A stretch of 54,964 nt of DNA from a bacterium (GTDB lineage: Bacteria > JAUVQV01 > DATDCY01): assembly GCA_036524115.1 (NCBI GenBank), contig DATDCY010000155.1:1-54964 (forward strand), read 5' to 3'. A program made the translations under genes and the position numbers. Shown here piece after piece: positions 29,369 to 39,161 of the stretch. The notes beneath the pieces were generated by a model. The model searched no databases. It saw nothing but the letters and a program-made list of their open reading frames with translations, and was not told where the DNA came from. Position 1 is the stretch's first letter; each line of letters starts with the position of its first letter.

Positions 29369-29782
29369 CTACGGCACCGTCACCCGGGGCTTCAAGCCGA
29401 TCTTCGCGGCCCGCCGGGCGAACCGCCGGTCATCGAAGGAGGCCATGGAATCACATTCCCGATAGCTGGCATGGTGCAGGGCGTCCGCGAAGTCCAGGCC
29501 TGCCGCGCAGTGCGAGAGGGCGAGAGCCACCGTTTCACGATCCTCGACGGTCACGTGCGGCAAAGACAGCAGATGACGCAGGACCTTCAGGATGTCCTTC
29601 GCCGGCAGCTCGTAGTAGCCGCGCATGACAAACTCGAATTCCAGCACGACGGTCTTGGCGACCAACAGCGGCTCGCCGGCGTCGACGAGGCGAGCGGCCG
29701 CCTGGTGCTGTCGGGCAGCCTCGGCATCCGACTCGTCCGCGACGTAATAGCGGGCGAGGACGTTCGTGTCGAGCCCGATCAT
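29369..29782 (-). CDS. PIN-domain toxin (VapC-like ribonuclease)
   Basis: A 137-aa PIN protein. Acidic active-site residues are visible in MIGLDTNVLARYY (D5), in the central VVLEFEFVMRG (E) and in GLDFADALHHA (D); DSMASFDDRRFARRA is the C-terminal block. It is expected to be a Mg2+-dependent endoribonuclease neutralised by the antitoxin encoded just upstream. The start ATG overlaps the antitoxin stop (ATGA). It is a two-gene module placed between an amt pseudogene and an intact amt, which suggests acquisition by transfer. Confidence 0.85.
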   Translation of the reverse strand: MIGLDTNVLARYYVADESDAEAARQHQAAARLVDAGEPLLVAKTVVLEFEFVMRGYYELPAKDILKVLRHLLSLPHVTVEDRETVALALSHCAAGLDFADALHHASYRECDSMASFDDRRFARRAAKIGLKPRVTVP

Positions 29783-30012
29783 GGCTTGAGCAGGCTCGCG
29801 GGATCGAAGTCGGCCGGGACCGTCCGTCGCCTGCTCCTGACCATGGCGAAGCCGCTCCTCGACTCTTCCACCGGCGCGCCCTTCACGCGGAATTCCGCGT
29901 GGTCGCCCACGACCGAAAACTCGATCCGCGAGCCCTGACGGATTCCCAGCCGCTGCCGGAGCGCCTTCGGGATCGTCACCTGCCCCTTGCTCGTCACCAG
30001 TGTCGTTTCCAT
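29779..30012 (-). CDS. AbrB-family antitoxin (SpoVT/AbrB swapped-hairpin domain)
   Basis: A 77-aa protein starting METTLVTSKGQVTIPKALRQRLGIRQGSRIEF, a typical AbrB/MazE DNA-binding N-terminus. The C-terminal tail (ADFDPASLLKP) would bind the toxin. ATG at 30012 is chosen over an upstream GTG or ATG for its GGGGAG site and domain start. It probably represses its own promoter through the palindrome at 30047-30059. Confidence 0.87.
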   Translation of the reverse strand: METTLVTSKGQVTIPKALRQRLGIRQGSRIEFSVVGDHAEFRVKGAPVEESRSGFAMVRSRRRTVPADFDPASLLKP

Positions 30013-30046
30013 GGTCTTCTCCCCACCGCAGCTGCCGGTGTCGTGA

Positions 30047-30059
30047 CAAGTAATACTTG
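30047..30059. promoter_or_regulatory. Palindromic operator at the antitoxin promoter
   Basis: CAAGTAATACTTG is a perfect 13-bp palindrome. On the minus strand it contains a TATTAC -10-like box about 35 bp before the antitoxin ATG, as expected for autorepression. Confidence 0.55.
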
Positions 30060-30113
30060 GTAAGAATATCACTCCACGCCTGCCGCGCGCAATGACCGCT
30101 CTTCCGGCCGGTA

Positions 30114-30128
30114 ACGTTGCAGCAACGT
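30114..30128. promoter_or_regulatory. 15-bp perfect palindrome of unknown role
   Basis: ACGTTGC-A-GCAACGT. It lies about 100 bp upstream of the antitoxin start and 149 bp upstream of the amt3 -24 GG, so it could serve either direction. Confidence 0.35.
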
Positions 30129-30276
30129 CCGCGGCGATGGAATTCGTACCGTCCGCCCATCCTTTTCCTGAAGATCAGACCGATCGGTCGCGCGCAGCGG
30201 ACAGTTCGGCGAAGCGCCCGGGTCTCCTTTTTCTAAATGGCTCGCAATATCAAGTTGTTCGGCCAAGCCTCGCATC

Positions 30277-30292
30277 GGGTACGCATCTTGCG
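30277..30292 (+). promoter_or_regulatory. Probable sigma-54 promoter of amt3
   Basis: GGGTACGCATCTTGCG: GG at 30278-30279, 10 bp, GC at 30290-30291. The -12 TTGC is good; the -24 (GGTAC for GGCAC) is weaker. No TGT/ACA array is seen at the usual distance. Confidence 0.55.
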
Positions 30293-30355
30293 AACAAGGT
30301 ACGGCATGCAGCGCAAATCCAACGAATGCGTAGGAACACTACCTCGGGAGGCCGC

Positions 30356-31693
<1,338 letters not shown>

Positions 31694-31713
31694 AAGGGCG
31701 GGCGGCGCGGGGC

Positions 31714-31740
31714 GGCGCTCGGCCCCTTCAGCCGAGCGCC
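31714..31740. terminator. Bidirectional hairpin between amt3 and the histidine kinase
   Basis: GGCGCTCGGC (31714-31723) pairs with GCCGAGCGCC (31731-31740), a 10-bp stem with a 7-nt loop. It overlaps the last codons of the kinase gene. There is no T-tract on either side. Confidence 0.5.
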
Positions 31741-33824
31741 ACCCGCAGCGCGTTCCTCAACGTCTCGAGCGTGTAGGGTTTCTGGACGAAGCCCGCAAGG
31801 CCCCTGCCGGAGAACCGCCCCGCGATCTCCATCTCGTTGTACCCGCTCGAGACGACCACCCGCGCCTGCGGGTCGAGCGCGCGCAGCTCGCGGAAGGCCT
31901 GCTCGCCGTCCATCTGCGGCATCGTCAGATCGAGGAGCACGAGATCGGCGGGCCGCTCCCGGTAGCGTTCCAGCGCCTCGCACCCGTCCCGGGCGATCAT
32001 GACCTCGAAGCCCAGCTCGCGGAGCATCTCCGTCCCGACGGCGCGCACGCTCTCCTCGTCGTCGACGAGCAGGGCGAGCCCGCGGCCGCGCCAGCCGTCT
32101 TCCCCCTGCGGGGCGGCGAGCAGCTCGGGCTGGCTGGCGCTGGCCGGGAGGAAGACCTTGAATGTCGTGCCCTTCGCCGGCTCGCTGTAGACCTTGATCG
32201 CGCCGCGGTGCCCGCGCACGATCCCGAGGACGGCGGCCATGCCGAGCCCGCGGCCGGTGAACTTCGTGGTGAAGAAGGGGTCGAAGATCCGCGCGACCGT
32301 TCCGCGGTCCATCCCGCAGCCGGTGTCGGCGACCTCGAGCGTGACGTAGAGGCCCTCGGGGAGTTCCTCGTCGACCCGCAGCTCGCGCAGGTACTCGCGG
32401 TTGCAGCGCAGGCAGCCGGTGCTGACGGCGATCACGCCGCTTCTCTCGCCGATCGCCTCCGAGGCGTTGATGACGAGGTTCATCAGGACCTGGCGGATCT
32501 GCGTCCGGTCGACGTCCACCGCCGGGAGGGGGCGCGCGGGCCGCAGGCGCAGCACCGCCTTCTTGGAGATCGAGACGCGCAGCATCTGCTCCATCTCCTC
32601 GACGAGCCGGTTGAGGTCCGTGGCCTCGGCCGTGAACGTGCCCTTGCCGGAGTAGGCGAGCATCTGCCGGGCGAGGTCCGCGGCCCGGCCCGCGGCGAGC
32701 TCGATCTGCCGCAGGTTCTCGGCGACGGGCGACTCCGGCGCCACGCGCAGCCGCGCCAGCCCCGCGTTGCCAAGCACCGACATGAGGATGTTGTTGAAGT
32801 CGTGGGCGATCCCCCCGGCGAGCACGCCGAGGCTCTCGAGCTTCTGCGCGTGCAGGACCTGCTGCTCGAGCTGGCGGCGCTGCTCGTCCGCCCGGCGCCG
32901 CTCGGTGATGTCCTGGATGGTGCCGAACATTCGGACGACGCGCCCGCCCTCGTCGCACTCGATGCGGCCGAGCCCGTGGACCCAGCGCACCTGCCCGTCG
33001 GCGGCGCGCTGGACGCGGTACTCGCGGTCGAACGGAACCCGGGCGCCGACGACCTGCTCCACGAGGTACGCGCGCATCGCCTCCCGGTCGTCGGGCTGGA
33101 CGATGCGCAGCCAGCCGTCCATGTCCCTCGGGTCGGCGGCGCCGATGCCGAAGATCTCGTCGAGCATCGGCGAGCTGGTCCAGCGGTCGCCGGCCACGTC
33201 GTAGTCGTAGTGGCCGATCCGCGCGACCCGCTGTGACTCGGCGAGGCGCGCCTCGCTGTCGCGCAGCGCGCGCTCGGCCCGCGCGCGGTCGAGGCTCTTC
33301 CAGACCCCGTCCATCAGCAGGCGCAGCTGCAGGGCATCCCGCCCGGTGTAGTCCGACTCCCGGTTGGCCACGCCGACGACGGCGATGATGGACTCGCCGC
33401 GGAGCACGGGGACCGTGAGGTACCTGCGCAGGGCGACGTGTCCCTCGGGATAGCCCTTCTTCAGCGGGTGCTCCGCCTCGAAGTCGTTGATCAGTATCGG
33501 CCGGCGCTGGCGCACCGCCTCGCCCCAGATGCCGGTCCGGTCGAGCTCGTAGCAGGTCTTCGGCGAGGCGACGGCGCAGTCCGCCATGACGTCGCGCGAC
33601 CAGGAGTTCAGGGTGAACACCCGCTTCCCCTCGTCGTAGCGATAGATGTAGCCGTACCGGCTGCCCGTGAGGGCGAGCGCCTCGTGGAGCGCGTGGTCCA
33701 GGAACGCCTGCTCGCTCTCCACGGGCTGCTGCGAAATGCGGTAGAGGCTCGCCAGGCGCGCCTCCTCCATGCGTTGCTCCTCCTCCAGGACCATCCCCAG
33801 GCCGCGCGCGGATGGCCGCGCCAT
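31728..33824 (-). CDS. Hybrid sensor histidine kinase (GAF-PAS-HisKA-HATPase-REC)
   Basis: A 698-aa soluble hybrid kinase. A GAF domain (about 30-185, SRYGYIYRYDEGKRVFTLNSW, YLTVPVLRG) is followed by a PAS domain (about 195-310), the dimerisation domain with phospho-acceptor H341 (GGIAHDFNN), the ATPase domain with N453, DTGCGMD and GRGLGMA, and a receiver (about 580-698) with D632 (LVLLDLTMPQMDG). There are no transmembrane segments, so it senses a cytoplasmic signal. Internal methionines at residues 11 and 19 are alternative starts. It is convergent with amt3; no output regulator is adjacent. Confidence 0.93.
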   Translation of the reverse strand: MARPSARGLGMVLEEEQRMEEARLASLYRISQQPVESEQAFLDHALHEALALTGSRYGYIYRYDEGKRVFTLNSWSRDVMADCAVASPKTCYELDRTGIWGEAVRQRRPILINDFEAEHPLKKGYPEGHVALRRYLTVPVLRGESIIAVVGVANRESDYTGRDALQLRLLMDGVWKSLDRARAERALRDSEARLAESQRVARIGHYDYDVAGDRWTSSPMLDEIFGIGAADPRDMDGWLRIVQPDDREAMRAYLVEQVVGARVPFDREYRVQRAADGQVRWVHGLGRIECDEGGRVVRMFGTIQDITERRRADEQRRQLEQQVLHAQKLESLGVLAGGIAHDFNNILMSVLGNAGLARLRVAPESPVAENLRQIELAAGRAADLARQMLAYSGKGTFTAEATDLNRLVEEMEQMLRVSISKKAVLRLRPARPLPAVDVDRTQIRQVLMNLVINASEAIGERSGVIAVSTGCLRCNREYLRELRVDEELPEGLYVTLEVADTGCGMDRGTVARIFDPFFTTKFTGRGLGMAAVLGIVRGHRGAIKVYSEPAKGTTFKVFLPASASQPELLAAPQGEDGWRGRGLALLVDDEESVRAVGTEMLRELGFEVMIARDGCEALERYRERPADLVLLDLTMPQMDGEQAFRELRALDPQARVVVSSGYNEMEIAGRFSGRGLAGFVQKPYTLETLRNALRVALG

Positions 33825-33892
33825 TCTTACCTACCAGCTCCCCCGCGAAAGTCAAACGCCGCTTGCCCGGGCGCGGCTGGCACCCGCGCCCT

Positions 33893-34585
33893 TCAACTGA
33901 AGAGTCTGAGCACCGTCCGCACGAAGGCGTGGACGCCGGCCGCGGCGTCCGCCAGCGGGGGGAGCGAACCCCCATCCCCTCCGGCGGCTGCCCCGGCCCG
34001 GACCAGGGCGGCGTCGCGGGAGCGCCGCCGCTCCAGCTCCAGCTCCTCCGCCAGCCGCTCGGTCTTGCGTTGCTGGTCGAGGATCTGGCCCCCGGCCTTG
34101 CGCCACTCCAGCAGCCGCCGCAGCTCGCCGCTCTCGAGCCACATCCCGTGCTTCGGACACTGGTCGACGATGACCCCGCTGCGGGCGCCGAAGTTGACGC
34201 GGTTCATCGCCGTGCGGCAGACCGGGCAGGGGTAGTAGCGCGCCGCCGACGCCGCGTCGGGCCGCCCGCGCGCGATTTCCTCGAGGCGGGCCCGGTCCAC
34301 CTGGAAGACGGCGGAGGTCGACTTCTCGAGGAGCGTCTCCACCTCGTTGGGGTCGAAGAACAGCGAGAGGCAGCGCTCGCAGCGCTCGATGTAGAACGTC
34401 CCGCCGAGCCGCAGGTCGATGGTCTGCATGGGCACGCCGCAGGCCGGGCAGATCCGCGGCGATGCGGGCACGCTCACCGTGAACTCGTGCACCCCCTGCA
34501 GATCGACGTCGTTGCGCCGCCCGCAGTAGCCGCAGAGCGCCACCCCGGGCGGCAGCGGCGCCGTGCACCACTGGCAGCGGGCCAT
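33893..34585 (-). CDS. Zinc-ribbon (TFIIB-type) protein
   Basis: A 230-aa protein with three CxxC zinc-ribbon units: CQWC...CGYC (4-21), CPAC...CERC (about 46-72, the TFIIB-type zinc-ribbon pattern) and CPVC...CPKHGMWLESGELRRLLEW (about 118-150), then a charged coiled-coil-like stretch (about 160-195) and a short hydrophobic tail. Function is unknown. It sits just downstream of an SPFH gene in the same direction (42-bp gap), a pairing that suggests a membrane-associated protein quality or stress module. Confidence 0.75.
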   Translation of the reverse strand: MARCQWCTAPLPPGVALCGYCGRRNDVDLQGVHEFTVSVPASPRICPACGVPMQTIDLRLGGTFYIERCERCLSLFFDPNEVETLLEKSTSAVFQVDRARLEEIARGRPDAASAARYYPCPVCRTAMNRVNFGARSGVIVDQCPKHGMWLESGELRRLLEWRKAGGQILDQQRKTERLAEELELERRRSRDAALVRAGAAAGGDGGSLPPLADAAAGVHAFVRTVLRLFS

Positions 34586-34627
34586 CGTGACCGACCGACC
34601 GTTCCCCCGGCGCCCCCGGTGCGGGCG

Positions 34628-35638
34628 TCAGAGACGGTCGAGGATCTCCTTCCTCTTCGCGCGGTACTCCTCCTCGGTGACCAGGGAGGCCGCGCGCAAC
34701 TTCTCCAGCTGCTCCAGCCGGGCCGCGGCGTCGCCCCCGCCCGGGGGGGCCGCGCCCGGCGCGCCGGTCACGGCCCCGGCCATCATCTGGCCGAAACCGA
34801 CCCCTGCGCCGAGGCCGAGCCCGACGCCGGCGCCGCCGCCCTCGTTGCGCGCCGCCTCGCGCAGGCCCTCGAGCTGCTGGAGCCGGCCGAAGTCCAGCCC
34901 GGCGGCCAGGGCGCCCCTGGCCTCGGCGGAGAGGTCTGCGATGCGACCGATGCGCCGCACCGTGTCCGCGTCGAAGCCCGTCCCCTCGATGCGGAAGTCC
35001 GTGATCTCGAAGCCCAGCTGCGCGAACTCCGCCTGGAGCCGGCCCTGCATCCCGGCCGCGATCTCCTCGCGCTGCGCGTCGATGTCCGCATAGGAGTGCC
35101 GGGCCTCCGCGAGGTGGTCGCCCAGCGGCTGGACGATCCGGTCGTTCATCACCCGCCGGAAGTCCTCCACCGTGAAGACCGGCGCGCCGGCGACCACGTT
35201 CACGAAGAACCAGCGCGGGTCCTTGATGCGGAAGCTGTAGTTGCCGTAGGCGCTCAGGCCCACGGGGATGCCGTACTTCGGGTCCTCGTAGCGCACCGGC
35301 GACGCGGTGCCCCATTTCTGGTCGAGCACCTTCGCCATCCGGAAGTAGTGGATGCCCGCCTTGTGCTCGCTCGCGAAGAACTGCATGAACCTGCTGACCG
35401 TCGTCCAGAAGGGGACGTTCTCGGTCTTGAGGTCGACGAGGCACTCCTTCTCGATGACCGCCTCGACCCGCCCCTCGTAGACGAAGATGCAGCCCTGCCC
35501 CGGCCCGACGATGAGCTTCGAGGCGTTCTTGATCTCGTCCCCGTTGTCCGTCCACCGGACGAACAGCGTCTCCGGGGAGGGGTCCTGCCACTGGATCACC
35601 GAGCGCAGCTGCCGCCGCAGGCCGTCGATCATGGTCAC
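34628..35638 (-). CDS. SPFH domain protein with C-terminal SHOCT motif (YdjI/virion-core-like)
   Basis: A 336-aa protein. The SPFH/band-7-like region (about 1-215) has the virion-core family features SVIQWQDPSPETLFVRW, IVGPGQGCIFVYEG and YGNYSFRIKDPRWFFVNV. A Gly/Ala-rich low-complexity stretch (about 265-300) precedes a SHOCT motif, LEQLEKLRAASLVTEEEYRA (about 305-325). Homologues form membrane-associated assemblies; precise function is unknown. It is probably co-transcribed with the zinc-ribbon gene. The start lies close to the ORF start, with MTMIDGL giving two options. Confidence 0.85.
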   Translation of the reverse strand: MTMIDGLRRQLRSVIQWQDPSPETLFVRWTDNGDEIKNASKLIVGPGQGCIFVYEGRVEAVIEKECLVDLKTENVPFWTTVSRFMQFFASEHKAGIHYFRMAKVLDQKWGTASPVRYEDPKYGIPVGLSAYGNYSFRIKDPRWFFVNVVAGAPVFTVEDFRRVMNDRIVQPLGDHLAEARHSYADIDAQREEIAAGMQGRLQAEFAQLGFEITDFRIEGTGFDADTVRRIGRIADLSAEARGALAAGLDFGRLQQLEGLREAARNEGGGAGVGLGLGAGVGFGQMMAGAVTGAPGAAPPGGGDAAARLEQLEKLRAASLVTEEEYRAKRKEILDRL

Positions 35639-35759
35639 CGTCGCCCTCCTCCTCTCCCCCGGGTCGCCGCGCCCGGGCGGGCCGCGCGGCCACGCGGGAC
35701 CCGGCCCCCACTCTTACGGGATCGGGCGCTGCCCGTCAACACCGTCGCGCCGCCACGCC

Positions 35760-36401
35760 CTACCGGAACAGGCCCGCGCTGGCCCTCCGCGTGTCGACGG
35801 CCTCGTACTCCCCGCCGCGGAGCAGCACCACCAGGTTGTCGGCGGTCACGCGGCGACGAAAGCGCGTGAAACAGTCACCGACGTCCTCGGGCCGGTGGGC
35901 GTCGGAGCCGCCGGTGACCGGCAGCCCGAGCCGCCGCGCCGCCTCGATGGCGCGCCGGTTCAGTCCACCGGCGTTGCAGCCGTTGTGCCCCTCGACCGCC
36001 GTGATGCCGCGAAGCGCGAGGATGCAGTCGCCCAGCCCGGTCCCGCCGCCGCGGTAGGGGTGCGAGGGGATGACCGCGCCGCCCCGCTCGCCGACGAGCC
36101 GGACCAGTTCCGCCGCCGGCGCGTACGGCGCGCAGAGACGGTCGGTGTCGACCCCGAAGACGAGGCAGTGCCCTTCCGCGGTGGAGAACTCCACGCCGCG
36201 CACGACCAGCAGCGCGGCGCGGTAGCGCTCCCGCAACCCCTCGATGGGCTCGGAGACGCCGTAGGAGTAGTGCTCGGTGAACGCGATGCCCTGCAGCCCC
36301 CGCTCGATCGCCCGCGCGACGCACTCCTCGGGGTCGGCGGCGTTGTCGCCGCTCAGGTGCGTGTGCACGTGCAGGTCGATGGCGAAGCCGGGGGCGGCCA
36401 T
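35760..36401 (-). CDS. PHP domain metal-dependent phosphoesterase
   Basis: A 213-aa PHP-fold protein. Metal-binding motifs are DLHVHTHLSGD (9-19), FTEHYSY, the glutamate in VRGVEFS, IPSHPYRG and GGSDAHRPEDVG near the C-terminus. These enzymes hydrolyse phosphate esters, such as nucleoside 3',5'-bisphosphates or histidinol phosphate; the substrate here is unknown. It lies 67 bp downstream of the HIT gene on the same strand. Confidence 0.85.
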   Translation of the reverse strand: MAAPGFAIDLHVHTHLSGDNAADPEECVARAIERGLQGIAFTEHYSYGVSEPIEGLRERYRAALLVVRGVEFSTAEGHCLVFGVDTDRLCAPYAPAAELVRLVGERGGAVIPSHPYRGGGTGLGDCILALRGITAVEGHNGCNAGGLNRRAIEAARRLGLPVTGGSDAHRPEDVGDCFTRFRRRVTADNLVVLLRGGEYEAVDTRRASAGLFR

Positions 36402-36468
36402 GGGCGAAACGAGACGTCACGCCGCCGCGGCCCCTCGGGAGCGCCGCGGCGGACGTCCATGCGGGACG

Positions 36469-36822
36469 CTACCCGGGCGGCCAGCCGAAGGAGCGGCCGG
36501 AGAGCACGTGCAGGTGCAGGTGGGGCACGATCTGGCCCGCCGGCCGGCCGTTGTTGATCACGAGGCGATAGCCGTTGCTCTCGAAGCGCAGCTCCTTCGC
36601 GACCTTCCGCGCCGCCTCGAACATGCGCGCGACGATGTCGCTGTCCTCCGCGCCGATCGCCTCGAGGTCGGTGATGTGCTTGAGCGGCACGATGAGCACG
36701 TGCACCGGGGCCTGCGGGTTGATGTCGTGGAACGCCAGGACGTGCTCGTCCTTGTGCAGAATGTAGGCGGGGAGCTTCCCGCGCGCGACCTTGCAGAATA
36801 CGCACTCCTCCACGTCAGCCAT
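36469..36822 (-). CDS. HIT family protein (histidine triad nucleotide-binding)
   Basis: A 117-aa HINT-like protein. It opens MADVEECVFCKVARGKLPA, has the DINPQAPVHVLIVPLKHI strand and ends with the catalytic HLHLHVLSGR triad. It hydrolyses purine nucleotide phosphoramidates. ATG at 36822 is selected because of its GGAGG site; an upstream GTG at 36876 lacks family similarity. It is in the leftward group with serA and the PHP gene. Confidence 0.93.
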   Translation of the reverse strand: MADVEECVFCKVARGKLPAYILHKDEHVLAFHDINPQAPVHVLIVPLKHITDLEAIGAEDSDIVARMFEAARKVAKELRFESNGYRLVINNGRPAGQIVPHLHLHVLSGRSFGWPPG

Positions 36823-36895
36823 CACGGTCCTCCGCTCGTGTTGTTCCCTGCCACCCGCCGCCCGGCCGGCGGCCACTTGACGCTCCGACCCTCCC

Positions 36896-38476
36896 TCAGA
36901 CCCGGATCTGCTTGACCGACAGGACGTTCGGCAGCTTCTTCAGCCGCTCGATCACGGCCGCCGGGGCGGGGCTGTCGATGCTGACGACGGACATCGCGCG
37001 GCCGCCGGCGCTCTCGCGCCCGAACTGCATGCGGGCGATGTTGATGCCGCTCTCGCCCAGCAGCGTGCCGGTGCCGCCGATGACCCCCGGCTTGTCGTTG
37101 TTCATGAGCACGAGCATCTCGCCGTCGGGGACCGCCTCCATCGGGAAGTCGTCCACGCGGACGATCCGCGGCTCCTTGCGGCTGTTGAGCGTCCCCGCGA
37201 CGGCAAGCTCCTTCCCGCCCGACTTGATCCGGATGGTGATCAGGCTCGTGTACTCCGTGCCGCCGGAGGAGGTCGAGACCTTGACCTCGATGCCGCGGTC
37301 CTTGGCGATCAGCGGCGCGTTGACGTAGTTGACGTTCTCCTCGAGGATCGGCGTCAGCAGGCCCTTGAGCGCGGCCAGCGTGATCGGCTCGAGCTTGAGG
37401 GCCGCGACCTCGCCGCTGTACTCGACGCGCACCTCGGTCAGCCCGCCGTCGCTCAACTGCGCCTGGAAGAGGCCCATCTTCTCGGCGAGTCCGATGTACG
37501 GCGCGAGCGCCGGGAGCTGGTCCGCCGGCACCGAGGGAACGTTGACCGCGTTGCGCACCGTGCCCTGCACGAGGTAGTCCACCACCTGCTCGGCCACGGC
37601 CGTCGCGACGTTCTCCTGCGCCTCGGCCGTCGAGGCGCCAAGATGCGGCGTCGCGATGAAGTTCTCCAGCGCCATCAGCGGGTGGTCAGGCGCGGGCGGC
37701 TCCTTCTCGAAGACGTCGAAGGCCGCCATCGCGACCTTGCCGCTCTTGAGCGCCTCGGCCAGCTCCGCCTCGTTGACGATGCCACCGCGCGCGCAGTTGA
37801 TGATGCGCACGCCGTCCTTCATCTGGGCGATCGTCGCCGCGTTGATGAGGTTGGCGGTATCCTTGGTCTTCGGGGTGTGCAGCGTGATGAAGTCGGCGCG
37901 CTTCCAGATGGTCGGCAGGTCGGCCAGCTCGACGCCGAGCGCCCTGGCCTTCTCCGTGGAGATGAAGGGGTCGTAGGCCAGCACCTTCATGCCGAGCGCG
38001 GCGCAGCGGTTGGCGACGACGCTGCCGATCGCGCCGAGGCCGACGACGCCGAGGGTCTTGTCCCAGAGCTCGACGCCCTCGAACTTCTTCTTCTCCCACT
38101 TGCCGGCCTTCATCGAGGCGTAGGCCTGCGGGATCATGCGCGCGCAGGCGAACAGCATCCCGATGGTGTGCTCGGCGGTGGTGACGGTGTTGCCGCCGGG
38201 CGTGTTCATGACGACGATGCCCTTCTTCGTCGCCGCGGGAATGTCGACGTTGTCCAGGCCGCTGCCGGCCCGGCCGATGACCTTGAGCTTTCCGGCTTTT
38301 TCGAGGAGCCCCGCCGTGACCTTCGTCGCGGAGCGGATGATGAGGGCGTCGTAGCCGGGGATGAGCTGCTCGATCTCCTCCGCGGAGGTCTTGCTGCGGA
38401 AGTCGACCTCGAGCCCGGCCTTCTTGAGGATCTCCACCCCGCGGGGCGAGAGGTTGTCGCTGATGAGTACCTTCAT
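36896..38476 (-). CDS. serA: D-3-phosphoglycerate dehydrogenase SerA
   Basis: A 526-aa enzyme for the first step of serine synthesis. It has a substrate/NAD-binding domain (MKVLISDNLSPRGVEILKKAG; Rossmann motif VVGLGAIGSVVANR), catalytic Arg/Glu/His region (INCARGGIVNEAEL, PHLGASTAEAQENVA), an intervening ASB domain (about 315-445) and a C-terminal ACT domain (about 455-526) for serine feedback. It has the length of the long-type (Mycobacterium-like) enzyme. Its good ATG is preceded by a GGAGGG site. Confidence 0.97.
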   Translation of the reverse strand: MKVLISDNLSPRGVEILKKAGLEVDFRSKTSAEEIEQLIPGYDALIIRSATKVTAGLLEKAGKLKVIGRAGSGLDNVDIPAATKKGIVVMNTPGGNTVTTAEHTIGMLFACARMIPQAYASMKAGKWEKKKFEGVELWDKTLGVVGLGAIGSVVANRCAALGMKVLAYDPFISTEKARALGVELADLPTIWKRADFITLHTPKTKDTANLINAATIAQMKDGVRIINCARGGIVNEAELAEALKSGKVAMAAFDVFEKEPPAPDHPLMALENFIATPHLGASTAEAQENVATAVAEQVVDYLVQGTVRNAVNVPSVPADQLPALAPYIGLAEKMGLFQAQLSDGGLTEVRVEYSGEVAALKLEPITLAALKGLLTPILEENVNYVNAPLIAKDRGIEVKVSTSSGGTEYTSLITIRIKSGGKELAVAGTLNSRKEPRIVRVDDFPMEAVPDGEMLVLMNNDKPGVIGGTGTLLGESGINIARMQFGRESAGGRAMSVVSIDSPAPAAVIERLKKLPNVLSVKQIRV

Positions 38477-38629
38477 GAGCCCTCCGTGCTGTGAAGAGAT
38501 CCACGTGCCCGGCCGGCGCGGACCCCCGGCCGCACGTCACCCCATCCCCTGTCAAACGGAGGGATTTTCGGCCCCCCGGCCCCTCCTGTCAAGAAGAACC
38601 GGGGCGCCGGAAGACAGCGGTGGGGGCCC

Positions 38630-39091
38630 TCAGTTGGTGGGCTTGTGGATGGTCAGGATCTCGGCCTCCCGGAAGAGCCCGACGTGGGTCTCGCAGTTCG
38701 AGACGAACTTGCCGAGGTGCACGCCGATCTCGGAGAGCTTCGCCCGGATGACGGCCTGGTCGCCGATGCTCAGCTTGAGCCCCCCATCGACGTCGTTCGT
38801 CCGGAACAGCAGCATGTAGCACCCGCCCGGGTAGTTCCAGTCCTTGATCTCGATCCACGGCGGGTCCTGGCCCTGCGGCTTGTAGTAGTCCACGTCAGAG
38901 ACGGTGATCGTCCCCTCGTACCACGTCCCCTCGGGCAGCCCGACCTCCTTCTGGGCCGATGTGGCGCGGATATCGGTGAATTTCTTGACAAAACCGCTCA
39001 GCGGGAGCGGGTTGGCCTTCTCCTGCGCGACCGCCGCGCCCCCGACCAGCCCGGCGACGACCAGCGCCACGACGGCGACCGTCCATTTCAT
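38630..39091 (-). CDS. Exported protein of unknown function
   Basis: A 153-aa protein with a clear signal peptide (1-22, cleavage AVA/QEK). The mature part is mostly beta (WYEGTITVSDVDYYKPQ, GCYMLLFRTND, GDQAVIRAKLSEIGVHLGKF), suggesting an OB-like or small beta-barrel fold, with only two cysteines. I do not recognise the family. ATG at 39091 has a GGAGG site. It is leftward between the thioredoxin-DsbD fusion (70-bp gap) and serA. Confidence 0.75.
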   Translation of the reverse strand: MKWTVAVVALVVAGLVGGAAVAQEKANPLPLSGFVKKFTDIRATSAQKEVGLPEGTWYEGTITVSDVDYYKPQGQDPPWIEIKDWNYPGGCYMLLFRTNDVDGGLKLSIGDQAVIRAKLSEIGVHLGKFVSNCETHVGLFREAEILTIHKPTN

Positions 39092-39161
39092 CTCGCACCT
39101 CCGCCGACGGCTGGTTTGCGCCCGGTCCCGGCGGCCGTCCCGCGCGGGGCTGGCTCGCGCG

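Larger units (their letters stand above)
30013..30355. other. Divergent regulatory region between the toxin-antitoxin pair and amt3
   Basis: No gene is seen in these 343 bp. They contain the antitoxin operator (30047-30059), a 15-bp palindrome (30114-30128) and a sigma-54 promoter for amt3 (30277-30292). Confidence 0.6.
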
